Source of the DNA: Tanytarsus gracilentus
Lineage: Eukaryota > Arthropoda > Insecta > Diptera > Chironomidae
Length of the DNA: 64,000 bases
Reading direction: 5' to 3'
NCBI GenBank assembly: GCA_038502055.1
Contig: JAXRKN010000033.1
Location: 124,001 to 188,000 of the forward strand
Shown one piece after another: positions 47,290-59,730 of the stretch. Every line of letters starts with the position of its first letter. Within the stretch, counting starts at the first letter, position 1. Below the pieces are notes generated by a model that searched no databases, was not told where the DNA came from, and saw nothing but the letters and a program-made list of their open reading frames with translations. The position numbers were made by a program, and so were the translations under genes.

Positions 47290-48347
47290 TCAAAACCCAC
47301 ACGTGGGTGTTGCAGTGTAAATCACTTGTAGCAGATCTGTATTGGAAATGTAACATGGCGAAGTCCTATGAAGAAGCCTTGGAGAAGCCAAAAGGGAAGC
47401 CTTATGGAAAATATTTCTCAATTATGTTCATTTCCCACTGTGTTTCATTTTCCACCATGTTCCATTTTTCACTATTTCCATTTTCTATTGTGTTCCATTT
47501 TCCACTGTGTTCCATTTTCCACTGTGTTCCATTTACCACTATGTGCCATTTTCCACAGTGTTCCATTTTCCACTGAGTGACATTGTCAAGAATGTTCCAT
47601 TTCACACTATGTTCCATTTTCAACTGTGTTTCATTTTCCATTATGTTTCATTTTCACCATGTTCAAATTTCCACTATTTTTCATTTTCCACTATGTTCCA
47701 TTTTCCACTGTGTTCCATTTTCCACTGTGTTCCATTTCCCACTGTGTTCCATTTTCCACAGTGTTCCATTTTCAGATCCATGCCAATCGATTCCTGGTCA
47801 AATTCCGAGTTCAACGAGGTACATGAAGCCATATTTTAAAAATGGACATTGTGGCATTCCTTGGACACTCCCGGCCGGCCGTGACGGTCATTCTTCAAAC
47901 ATCATCAATGCTACTCAATTCCTGATGCAATGACGAGTTCAACGACATACATGAAGCCATAGTTCTGAAAAATGGACATTAGGGGCACTACTGGCCGGCC
48001 GTGATGGACATTGGTGGCACTCTTGGATGGCCATGATAGACATTCCTCAAATATCATCAATGCCTTTCGATTCCTGATACAAATACGAGTTCAACGACAT
48101 ACATGAAGCCATATAACAGGAAATTTGTATGAAAAATGGCATTTAGGGCTGTCCATGGCACGACCTGTGGTCATGACCCTCATAATTCCTAAAATGGCCG
48201 AATCTAAATTCATAGACCTACCATTTGGCGAAAACTAGAAGTCTCTAGCTATCTCAGGAGCCGAGATCTCGATGGAACAGACGGACGGACAGACGGACGG
48301 ACGGAAATAGGCGCATATAAGTGTTACACCACTTCGTGGGTTACACT
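47290..48347 (-). mobile_element. Dispersed repeat family F, copy 2 (non-autonomous element)
   Basis: Reverse-orientation copy of the family at 29775-30292. Its ends are imperfect inverted repeats (AAAACCCACACGTGG on the left; rc of the right GTAACCCACGAAGTGG), bordered by AAAAAATTT on both sides (47281-47289 and 48348-48356), a possible 9-bp duplication in AT-rich DNA. Inside, read left to right: a 17-bp-period TGTTCCATTTTCCACTG array, about 2.5 tandem units of about 125 bp, a CTAGAAGTCTCTAG segment and GACG/GACGGACG repeats. A 9-bp duplication would hint at a Mutator-like element. No transposase is present. Confidence 0.7.
47430..47772. repeat. 17-bp-period minisatellite in family F copy 2
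   Basis: About twenty imperfect units of TGTTCCATTTTCCACTG. The unit lacks stops in the plus frames, producing overlapping 66-118-codon Phe/His/Cys-rich frames and a 79-codon minus frame that are not genes. Confidence 0.9.
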
Positions 48348-48356
48348 AAAAAATTT

Positions 48357-51300
48357 ACGATCCTTATAAAAAGTTGTAAAACGCGGTGGAGGAGAACTGA
48401 ATTTTTTTTCTTCTGGCACAATTGTGAGTTGTCACTTGCTAAAAGAGCATTTTAATAATGGAAGATTAAATTTAATAATCTCACATGTGCGCACTAACCT
48501 TTCGATTGTGCACTCGACTCACGTAAAATTATTAAATTTTTTACGCTTTTTTGCTGCTATCTTAATTTTATGGAAGAATGAGAAAACAGAGTTGAAAATG
48601 TAATTTTTATATGAAATTTATCACAATGGGGAGATAAATTTTAATTCTACAAAAAATTAATGAAAATCAACATCCGGATGCATCCAGATAATTCAAACCC
48701 TTTGAATTTTTATTCTAACCTCTTTTCAATTAAGCGAGGAAATAAAAGCGGCAAAGAACAAGAAAATGCTACACATTTTTCACATGAAAAAATCAACTGG
48801 ATATGTGAGAAAATGTGATATGATGAAATTAGGATTCAGAGTGAGTCCACACTCTCAGATGCAAGACGAAGAGATAATTTTAAACCCAAATAGCAAAAAA
48901 TGAGCTCAAGGGATTTAAAATGACTTCCGGATACCATGGAGAACATCTGAAACTAACCATACTCGCCACTTCCATGCAATTGATTGCAAATCTTTGTCAC
49001 AATTTTCAATTTTCTCTCTCCCATGTTGCAATGGTAACTGTCCCGGAGAAATGTTGCTGTTGATGATGTTTAAAGTTGGGTACACAATGGAAATAAAATT
49101 AAGGAACGAGATGGAAAATTTACGGCCACAATTTTTCTCCTTACTTTGGGATTTTTACTCGAATGCACAAAGTAAGTGCTTGCGAGCTCCGACAGACAAA
49201 ATGTGATTTACTTGTCAGAGAGGAGAGTGATGAATGGAGTGAGTTGAAAAGATGTTAAAGAGTTTAAATTCATTTGGAAGTTATTGAAATTGAAATAATT
49301 TTTGACTTGAATTTTAAAACTTGACGATTAGGGTGAGGAAGTAAAATTTGCATTCTACTTAAAGTTGAATGGTTTAAATATTATTTTACAACAATTAAAA
49401 TTAATTAAATTTAACTTAGATATCAAAGGTTGATTCACTAACAGGCAACTAACCTGTAATTAATGTTTTTCAAATCGATTAACTTCAATCCACTTTACAT
49501 CATAATAGTCATTTTAAACGCCATAGCTTAATTCGGCTATAACTTACTCGATTAAAGATTAATCAATGAAAATTGACATTAATACAATCCGTCAATTATC
49601 GGCAAACAATTTATCATAGTCAAATGTCGGGCATATAATCAATAACAATTCTGCTTTCTGACAGTGAAATTTTGAGCTATGAATTATTCTCTCTTCACAC
49701 TCTGTTCAGCTGATAATCTGAATTATTATCCCTCAATGAATGCCTCATTGAAGTATTCCCAAAAAAATATATATATATTTTTTCTCTCACCCATCAGTTG
49801 GTGATGAAAAGCTGCTGAATGCGGAAAAAAAATAAAACAAACTTTAATGGCTTTGGCAATTTATTTTCATTCCAGCCATTTGGTTGATTGCTTTAAAAAG
49901 GAGAGTGTAAGCGAAAGCAAGCGAAATGGAACAATAAGCATGGAAGAAAATCAATATGAAAGTGAACACAGAGAATTGTTGAGTTATTTAGCATCGCAAC
50001 AACTTCTACACGATACCCACGAGTGCAATAGAATTTTGAGCAATAAAACTGAAAATTATGAAAAATTGAATTGTCCTTTTGTAGAATGTTCAAAGTAAAA
50101 AATCCTAGTCAAAAACCAAAATACAAAAAGGATATCTTTTTTGTAAATTATTCAAAAAATTAGAAACCAAAATTTAAATTTTGTTTATCTTTTTCAGGGA
50201 TATCAAGTTTAAAATTTTAATAAAAATATCAAAAATTATTAAAGTTTTAAAGAAAATTTCTGCTTTTGACACGCTTCCTTTAAAGTTGTGATAATAGCTT
50301 TTCATCTGAGCACATGTGAATAATTTAAAGAGAGAAAAAGGTTGAAAAATTATATTATTTCAGTTTTAACCTTTCCGCTTTTCCTCATGCCTTCAAGGAT
50401 CAACCAGCTTGATAAAAAGAGCATCTTCATATCTTAAACTTTCTTTGAAGAAAACTTTTTAAGAAACATATTAATGGAATAAATTTAGGTGACTATGAGA
50501 AAAAGGGAAAAGTTTTTCTCTTGTTAATGTTTAGACATAAAACACACATTGGAGTGGGAGAGAAAGAAATGTTTCTTCGAAAAGAAAAACCACACAAACA
50601 CTTGTTTGAAAAAGGGAAAAAAAAGTTTAGATCATTTTTATTGTGTTATTTCGTGTGCATGGAATGAGGGCTCATGAGATAGGCATCAATGCTTTGTTGT
50701 ATGGTGAATTTTACTAATGTGGGCTGTGTGAAGAGAAGAAAAATGATTCGAAAGAAAATGGAAATAAGAAAAATTAAAGTTGGATTCAAGAAAAGTTTCT
50801 TTATTTTCAAATCCGCAAGCATGAATTTAAACTTGAAAGGGTTTGAAGCTTTTAACTGCGAAATAAATAAACTTTAAAAGCTCATTTATGCTTTTATATA
50901 ATGAACCATTTTTTCCGTTTGCTCTCGCGTTCATTTTCAATTCCAATTTTCTTCATCATAATTTCCATGTTCGAATGAGCGTGAAAAAGAATTTGAATTA
51001 ATGGATCGTGCAAAATTTATGTGAGATTTTTTCTTGATGCTGCTTTTCACGGGAAAAAGGAGATGTTTATATTTGTTGATGATGATGATGGTTTCAACGT
51101 ACAATGTCGAGAATTGTGCAATCCATTGGGAAATCATATTTTCATTAATCTTCTTACCTCTTTCTATTCAATTCTCATGAATGCTTAAACCTTACACAAC
51201 CCCGCGATGTTTTACAGCATTAAAATCCTTCTCGGCTGAATGCACGCAAATAGAGTGGGTTGAGTGTTTGATTATGGTTTAATTTAAACACTCATTCCGC

Positions 51301-54300
51301 GAACGCCGATCTCATCTGATGCTCCTTTTCACTCGTGCGCTCCTTCTCATTCATGAATAATTTTCTTCTCCTCTCATTTTTGCTTGTGTTACATCATTTC
51401 TCATAATTCATTACAAGAAATTCAAATGAAGTGAATGACGGAGGTGGAAAATTATACAACGATTCAAGTAGATCTAAAAAGTTAAGAAAATCATTTTGAG
51501 TTATAATTTTTACTATTTATAAAAAAATTAAATTTTTCTTTATTAAAAGTTCTTAAAATGAAACTTTTAATTTTTGTGAAAGTTTGCCTCAAAACTTTTT
51601 TCTACGATAGTAATTTTGTTTATTTCAGACACACCTTCACATATGTGAATATTTTCCCCTGTAGCTTTACACAATATTGCAGCGAAAAAAACTTCTTCCT
51701 GCAATAAATCATTTCAGGGAGACATGACAGTAATTAAATCAGCTGCTTTAATCATAATAATTATAAAAACAACGATGGGAGTTAACGCATTTGTTACTAT
51801 TTACTGAATAAATGTTTTGTCACCGGCATTCAAACAAAAAGATAATTTTGAGCATATTTAATTAGTTTTGATTAAATTAACTTCATGATAAAATTTATGG
51901 AATATTTTGATTGAATTTATAAAAGGTAAATATTTGTGTGGAAGATTAAAATTTAGGAGAAAAGTAAATAAATTAAATTGTAATTTTTATGATTTCAAAA
52001 CAATTTATATATTTTTTTAAAATTCCATTTTGCACCCTCATAAGACCATGACTTTTATGACTTGACAAAACTCGAACACATCAACACTTAAATATCATTT
52101 TCAACCCCCTCAAAAAAAGTTGCTGACTTTTGGGCAATTTTCATTTTAAACCCCTCCACTCATATCCTGTATCATTATCTGCCTTTAGTCCGGAAAGAAA
52201 AGCCATCACAACAGTGATAATGATGATGTTGAAAGGGATGAAATGGAAAAAGTTTTCGTCCAACTTTTCACGCTCGACCGGATGCTAATTAAATAATTTG
52301 CTCATACAGCAATTTCGGTCGTCATCTCCGATGTTGTTTTTTGATTTTTAACAATCATAAAAATGGGAGTTATTAAAGTCATAAAAAATCAATAAACGTT
52401 AAACGCTTTACATTCTATCGGCATCGCTACAATAGCTTTTAAAAAAGCTTTTTTGATGATTGAGAAATTGCCGCATTTTTTTTCGGATCAAGAAACAATT
52501 TTGGAATTTTGATGAAAAATTTATTTCATTATTTTTTCTTTTTGATCTTTTGACTGAATAATAATTGGCATTTCTGACACCAAAACAAGTCAAAAGCAAG
52601 AAAAATTTAATTTCAAAACTTTTTTTTTCATTTCTTCAAAAAGCTTGTTCATCTTTCATTTCCCTTATGCGCATCACATCCTCTAGTTGGATAATCAAAA
52701 CAGATAGAGGAAAAATTTTCATAATGAACTCAAGGCGGGAAAAGAAAGTTTTTCCTTAGACATTGCAAAAGTCTGTTTTCAACTTTGCAAATAAATTGAC
52801 ATTATTTTTAGATAAAGGCATATGCGCACAAAATCACAAAGTTTCTGTATAAATGGTTGTTAAACAAAAATTAACAACGGCTGAATAGGAAAGGAGGAGA
52901 GGAAAAAAGTTCAGACGACTGTTGGTGTGTTGGTCAAGGCGGAGAAACTAAACAAAAATTTTACAATTTTAAATTTTAAAATTTTCTTATTAAAAACAAA
53001 AATTTAAAACCTGTCTTAAAATTTTTAATTAAATGTTTTTAGACTTTAACATCCTTGAAACTCCGTTGGGCGAACAAGTGAGAGTAAAAGCACGAAGCAC
53101 CTGCGACTTTTGTATAAATATCCGGGATGACTTTTATAAAACAACATTTTTTATTTCTCGCCGTCTCGCATTTATCCCCTGATTGTTTTCACATTTAGCA
53201 ACCATTCTGCATTTGGAGTGAGAGATGAAAGTCTGGCTCGTGTTATGGCGATAAGAGGCGAGATTATTTTTTACAATAAGTAAAATGTTGGCGCAAAACC
53301 AAAAATATAGTGTAAAACCATATGTGAGTAAGTGTGACTGAGAAAACATTCAAATGACGTCAGATTTTAGGACCGAAGAGATCATTTTTGGAAGATACAC
53401 GCTATCATGTCGGACATTTACATTCTACCAATTGACCGCAGTCGCTTTTGTCCCTCTCGTGGAAAATCAGGTTTGTGTGGTGGGAGAGATGACATAAAAC
53501 ATAATGCGAGACCTCACCCATATCAAATTTATTTATTTTATTCAACCCCAAAGGATGAGGGATTTGCTGGAGGGAAAGAAGTTAATAAAACTTTGGGGAC
53601 TGACTTTGGCTTATTAAATTTACTAAAATCATATTAAAATGTAAAAGTTTTTTTAATTTTTCTCAAATTTTTTCAATCCAACAATTGCAAAATACTTTCG
53701 TGTGATTTAACACCCTTAACATGCCCTTTTGAAGCTAAAGCTTAATTTATCTGCATGTCAAAATCTTAACTTAATCCTCTTAAATCCACTCAAACTCATA
53801 TCCTCTCATACTTTTATCTCATCAAAGTTTTTATGATTCATCCATCACCATATGACATGATAAGAGAGAGATAACCGAAAAATGACCCATCATCGATCGA
53901 TTTCCAGATGTGCACATGTGTGGCAAACACAATTAGCTTTGATTACGTTTGCAGAAAAAAAAATAATTTATCGCTTGATCATGATGCAGTGACAGCAATT
54001 CTTAATCACATGATGGCCAACATCAGAAACAGTGGTTCTGATATTTTTTTTCTTTCTTGACCTTGATCACCCGAATTTAATTTTCGAAGGAAAAAAACGT
54101 TCATTGATAGTCGATGAAAAAGTCTACAAAATTTTACTGCGCATGTAACTTCCAGTTGGAGAGAGTTGAAGCTAGTTTATGCATGTGCTTTCCTCATGTG
54201 TCACAACGGAACTAAACAGGAAGGAAAAGTTCTTAAACGATCGAAAGAGAAAACAATTCACGAGATTTGAGAAAGAAGAAAAAAAAATGTAAATTGAAGA

Positions 54301-57300
54301 TTGAAGGAATTTCTTTTTTATGGTGTGTATCACATATTGAATGGCTCTAGATTATGTTTGCGGATGGATGACGAAGAATGTTAGATGAAAAGAAAGAAAA
54401 AATTCAATTCCTTCGCATGCATGAAGTTTATTTTAGGTACATTTTTCTTTTCATCAAACTTGAAGGTGTTTTCTTTAAATATTTAGTAAAAAAAATTAAT
54501 CCTAATCCTAAATTAATCCTAATTTTTTTTACTAATTTTTTAAAATTTCTAAATTGTAAAATGATTTCAACTTCATGTGGATGAAAACAAATTAAAATAT
54601 AGTAAATATTTTCGTTTTTGTTACAATCTTACGACTCCACAACAATCTCATCCAACTGCCTTCCTTCTTGTGTGATTTCTGTACTCTCCGATGGATTATT
54701 TCACTTGCTTTCTTATAAATTATTATACATTGATCCAGTTTTTCTCTCATTCGAGAAATAAATGTCTTATATGTATGCTCCAGAGTGAGCAAGGAAGTTG
54801 CCGAGAATATTAAGCGGAGAAAATGTGGATGAGAAGAAAAACTCTATCAAAATTTTATCGTGTGAATCGGTATGAAAACCGTAAAGTATTCCTTTAATTT
54901 AATAAAATTTCTTTCGGCTTTTCGCATGACAAGAGTGAGAGAAGGAAATGAAGATGAATGCGGAATTGTGGGGAGAAAGCTGAGCTTCACATGCTTTTAT
55001 ATTTTTATATCCTCTCACATCACACGAGAAGGTTGATTTTACAACAAAATTGAGTCGAAGAAAAATTGTTTGTGCTTTATGGTGGATAAAGAGAGAAAGA
55101 AAGGAGATACTTTGTGTGGATGTATAAATAATGTACAAAGTGGTTAAGAAAACTCAAATTTTTCTTTTGTACTTGTGAAGAGGGAAAAATTTATTCTTTA
55201 TGTGGTAAATTTCTACCTTCTTAAAATTCATGAACTCTTTTACAAATGAAATTAAAAATAAGAAAATAATTTCATTAAATTTTTTACCTTTTTTAAATGC
55301 TCACATTCCTCAATTATATTTTAAGTATTTCCATCCCTTGTTCGTAATTTCTATTCTCTTTCTCTCAAACTTTTTCTTTCATGTCTTATTAAAGACGTTC
55401 CTTTGGCATTCGTGAACTTTCTTACATATGATAATATCATCACATTTATATTTGGTATGCGGTTTGTAAATTTGCTTTGAAAAGTTTCAGTCTCGCAAGG
55501 AGCTTGAAAGAGGAATGAACTGCATTAACTTTTGAAGGTGCTTTAAATGACCTGAAGTAACATTTAAAGATAAAAAATATCATTGTGAAATTTACTAAAA
55601 TTTGGTTGAATATGTTTGAAGTTCCGAGTTATTGCTGTGTTTCGTAATACTTTCTGCTTTTTTATTCCAAATTTGTTTTGAACAGCTTAGAAACTCAAGT
55701 TTGTCCTTGATACAAGTAAAAATAATTCAACCATAAATTGCAACCAAAAATTCACAAAATCTTTTGATGAAACCATCTCGAATTCAAGTCAAACATTGTT
55801 CGTCAATTTTGAACATCTCTCGAGATATTTTACATAGAAAAGCCACATCATCTTTCTCTCCTCACCTCAATCTACATCCGAAACAATCAAATTCGAGCAA
55901 TACGAAACAATTTGAACTAGCGTGACATTCTTTGAATACGATAGTTTTTGCAATGGGTAAAACAATACTTGCTTTCAATAGAATCCCAAAATACAATGCA
56001 ATAAAACTATTTCATGCATTCACGTTTGTGTTCGAATTGATTTCGTTTGAATAAACAATGTTGAGGTGACTTTTCTATAGATTTTTTGGTGAGAGAGTGG
56101 GCTGAAGGCAATCGATGAATAAAGAGGTATTTTTTTCTTGAGATTTCTGAATGCATAAGGAAAAGTTTTGTGTATAGGTCGGCATGAGGTATCTCAACTC
56201 ATTGCAACAGAGAAAATATTTTATTCATTTTGGGTTATTTTTCGAGAAAACGTCTTGCGGCTTTTCTTTCACTCGCTCAAGAACACAATAAATATTCTAA
56301 GGAATTGAACAATGCTTTTCGTCGCCGAAACAATTCCGATACTTGGATCAACATTTTTTTTCAATCAACTCCAGACATAAAAACCCTCTCCGCTTTCATA
56401 TCGAACTTCTGTTATTTATGTTGCATGAATAATTGGTGGGGTTGCGGTAAATAAATAACTGAAACAGCAAGTAAGTCAAATAAAGACTCTTGAAAGGAAA
56501 TCGGAAGCTTTATGGCATTTTAATGAAACATAAAAACCTCAAAAACTCACCGGAGAGTTGAGTTAATTAATTTCAAGGGATTTTTAACTTCCGAAATAAA
56601 ATTAACGCCTGATTTAACGCAAAAAGAGAATAAAATTACTTTGATGAGATTAAACAACGGTTTGTGATTTTTGTGGTTTTATTTTTAAATTTACATTTAA
56701 AGTTGGTGGAAATAAAAAAAATATTTTTGTTAAAATTTAAGCAAAACTTTTTTTAAATTTTTATAAAAAAATTACAAACTTTTTCATTCGCTAGAATTTT
56801 TTTAATTTTCAATTAAATTGCACAAAGCTTTTAGCTCAATATGAAAGAGTTTTTGAAGTTAAATTCTTACTGTAAGAAATAGAAATATGAAGTCATACAA
56901 ATGTTCAACAAATAAAATTTACCTCAAGTCAACTCTTGAAAAAATAATAATCTGTTTGCTCCGTGCCTCACTACTTAGTGAAAGGCTTAACTCAGTCATC
57001 AACTCTGTTTCTGAAAAAAAATTATTTTTTTAATCTTCTTATAGCGAAAAACTTTATCACTTAATTACTTCACAAACAAACTGCAGAGAACTGCGAATTG
57101 CAATGATAAAGGAGAAGAGAAGAATTTTGCAGTACACAAGTTTTAATCCTCTCAACTTCAACATCATCATCGCTATGTGTTTTGTTGGCTGAATGAAATG
57201 ACTCAAAAGTTGTGATTTACGGAGCACTTTGTAATCAGCAGAAATGCATTTCTGCCATTATCCTGCGAAACTTTCATTCGCAAGTGCTTTCCACCCCTAT

Positions 57301-59730
57301 AAACAATTGCGATATAAATGTTTGCCCTGCATACATGGCATTTCAGGGGATTAATTTGGAATGAGTTTTGTGGCTCTCATGTAAGTTGATTTGATGCAGT
57401 GAATCAGTGTACATACATTGTTTGTTAATCAAGAAATGTTTACTGAAAAGGAAGCCATTTAATACCTTTTTGTATTCAATGCTGTAAAATGTTCATTAAT
57501 GAAAATATTTTGATCTTTTATTTAAAACATTTTTTTTTCATTATTTTTATTGCACTTTTAATAGTATTTTACAGTTAATTTTAACATTTTTTAATTCATT
57601 AAATTTTATACAATTTTTATAAGTCAGAAAATGAGGATTTTTTTTTTGAGAGGAAGAAAATTTTGGACTTTGGAGTTGGTAAATTGATTTTTATGCAAAA
57701 AAATTATGCAATTTTTTCAGTGATAAAAAAATAATTTCTTGCATCTTTTATGTTTCAAAATAAAGTCAGAGTTTTACACTCAGGACCGAAGAAAATTTAA
57801 TATTTCAATTTTCAACTCATAAAATTTTCCCGTTGTAAAGAATATTGAAATTGCTGTTTTCCTTGCATATTCATGATATGTCTTCATTTTATATTTTATT
57901 CTTCTCTATAATGAAATAAAATTTAATGTTGATGCTCGTATTTTTATAAGGGAGGGAAATGAGGAAATGTTATCGATAAAATTGTGGATTTTTCGGTTGC
58001 TGATTATCATCTCTCATGCATCTGTTTTATTGTGTGAGTTTTATTTATGAAATTTATTTTATCACAATAAAATTTGACGAGTTTTGCTCTTATAAACTAT
58101 AAAATTAAATTATTATATCCACACGAGTTTTTTGGTGAAAGATTGAATAAAAATGAAACGATTTTTTTTATCAAAAATTAATTTGAAATTTTTTCATTTT
58201 CGGTGTAAAGAATTTGATAAAAAATTGTTGATAATTTTTTTGTTCTTCCACTCGAAAATTTTAGCAATTCGCTAGGGTTTCGAAACATTTTATTTTCTGT
58301 GAAGAATGACGACATAACGAATTCGTGATAAAAATATTTGCTCGAGGAAATGTAACCAAATGAAAATTTTGATGATTTTTTCATACAAATATTTTCTTCG
58401 CACAACAATTTCTGCTCATAACTAAAATTTACTTTTCATTTGGTTGATTTTTTAGCGGGAAAATATCACAAACACAAAAAAAAATTCTCTGCCGTTGAAA
58501 AATGGATGAGACATGAATTTTTTTATCAATGTTGAACAGCTGCATCAGGTTTGATTTTAATCTATCAAAAACGTAAAATATTTTTATATACCCACAAAAT
58601 TTTGGCTGAAATTCGTTTGTAAAATTTCCCTCAAACGAGCAAAATAAATTTCACAAAAATTGTTTTATTTTTTTTTTCATACGTACGCGCTTGATGTTCG
58701 TCATCATCATTTATATCAATTTAATAAAATTAAAATTTTATGCCATCACGAGAGCCTTTTTAGGTTGAGGGTTGATAAAAAAAGTTTGGAATTTTTCAAC
58801 AGCACAAAAATACCAAGCTAAATTTATTTAAAAACAAAACCGCGAAATCGCTTATGCACACATTTCTCTCAAATTCTGTATGTTTCTGCTACACATTCAT
58901 TTATTTATTTGTAGATTAAACATCCTCTCCTTATTTTTCCTCGTGTACCTTATTTACACTGCTTTTTTGGTCGAGAAATTTATATAAAAATGTCATACAT
59001 ATGTTGTGCGAACGATGATGACTGTGTATACATGCCCGATGATAATCTTTTATTCACTCTGATTTAAATTTTGTCACGCTTTTAATTAATTTATTTCGCT
59101 TGAAGTGAAAAATGTGAGTGAGAGATCTGGAATTATTTTTTTTGCCTCAACTAATGAACAAGTTGAACAAGCTCTGTTTTTGTCTGTGGAAACTGTTTGT
59201 AATGATGAAAGTTGTTTTATGAAGTTAATTAAAATTTTATGTGAAATCATAGAACAACTTTAGGGTGTGAAATCAAAAGGTTTTGAATATGACTCGTGTT
59301 AAAATAAATTTGAATGTAAGAAATTTTTACTTTACAATTTAAAATTCTGTTGGCTCACATGACAACAAAAATTTTACTCTAAAGTAATTTTAAATAAATT
59401 AAAAAAGGGAAGACTTTTGAGAAATTAACATGGATGCGGATTTAATTTGATGAAGTTTGATTCAACTTTGTGCAAATTACTTTGAGGGTTCTTTAACATT
59501 TCAATGAAAAATTTTGTTTTGCTCAAAAAAGCTTTTGCAACTTTTTAATGAATTTTTTGAGGCATATACCAGAGGTGGTTTTTGAAAATACTCATCAAAG
59601 AATAATTCAAATAAATTTTTTTCAATTTTTCTCAAATTTTTTACAAAAAAAAATCTTTTGAAATTCTACATTTTCACTTTAATCAATTGATTCTAAAAAT
59701 TTAAATTAAAAATACTTTAATCTGTTTTCA
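48357..59730. other. Gene desert between family F copy 2 and the dipeptidase gene
   Basis: About 11.4 kb of AT-rich DNA. Frames do not exceed 83 codons and none has splice support or a recognisable motif. A GATGATGATGATG microsatellite lies near 51075-51092. No transposon ends, tRNA or other RNA gene were recognised. It could contain long introns or regulatory DNA. Confidence 0.5.

Noticed and set aside
47307..47933. Phe/His/Cys-rich frames of 66-118 codons
   Set aside because: Translations of the 17-bp minisatellite in family F copy 2.
49847..50098. 83-codon plus frame
   Set aside because: Contains no recognisable motif, lies in gene-poor AT-rich DNA and lacks a convincing promoter or splice site; length is within chance range.
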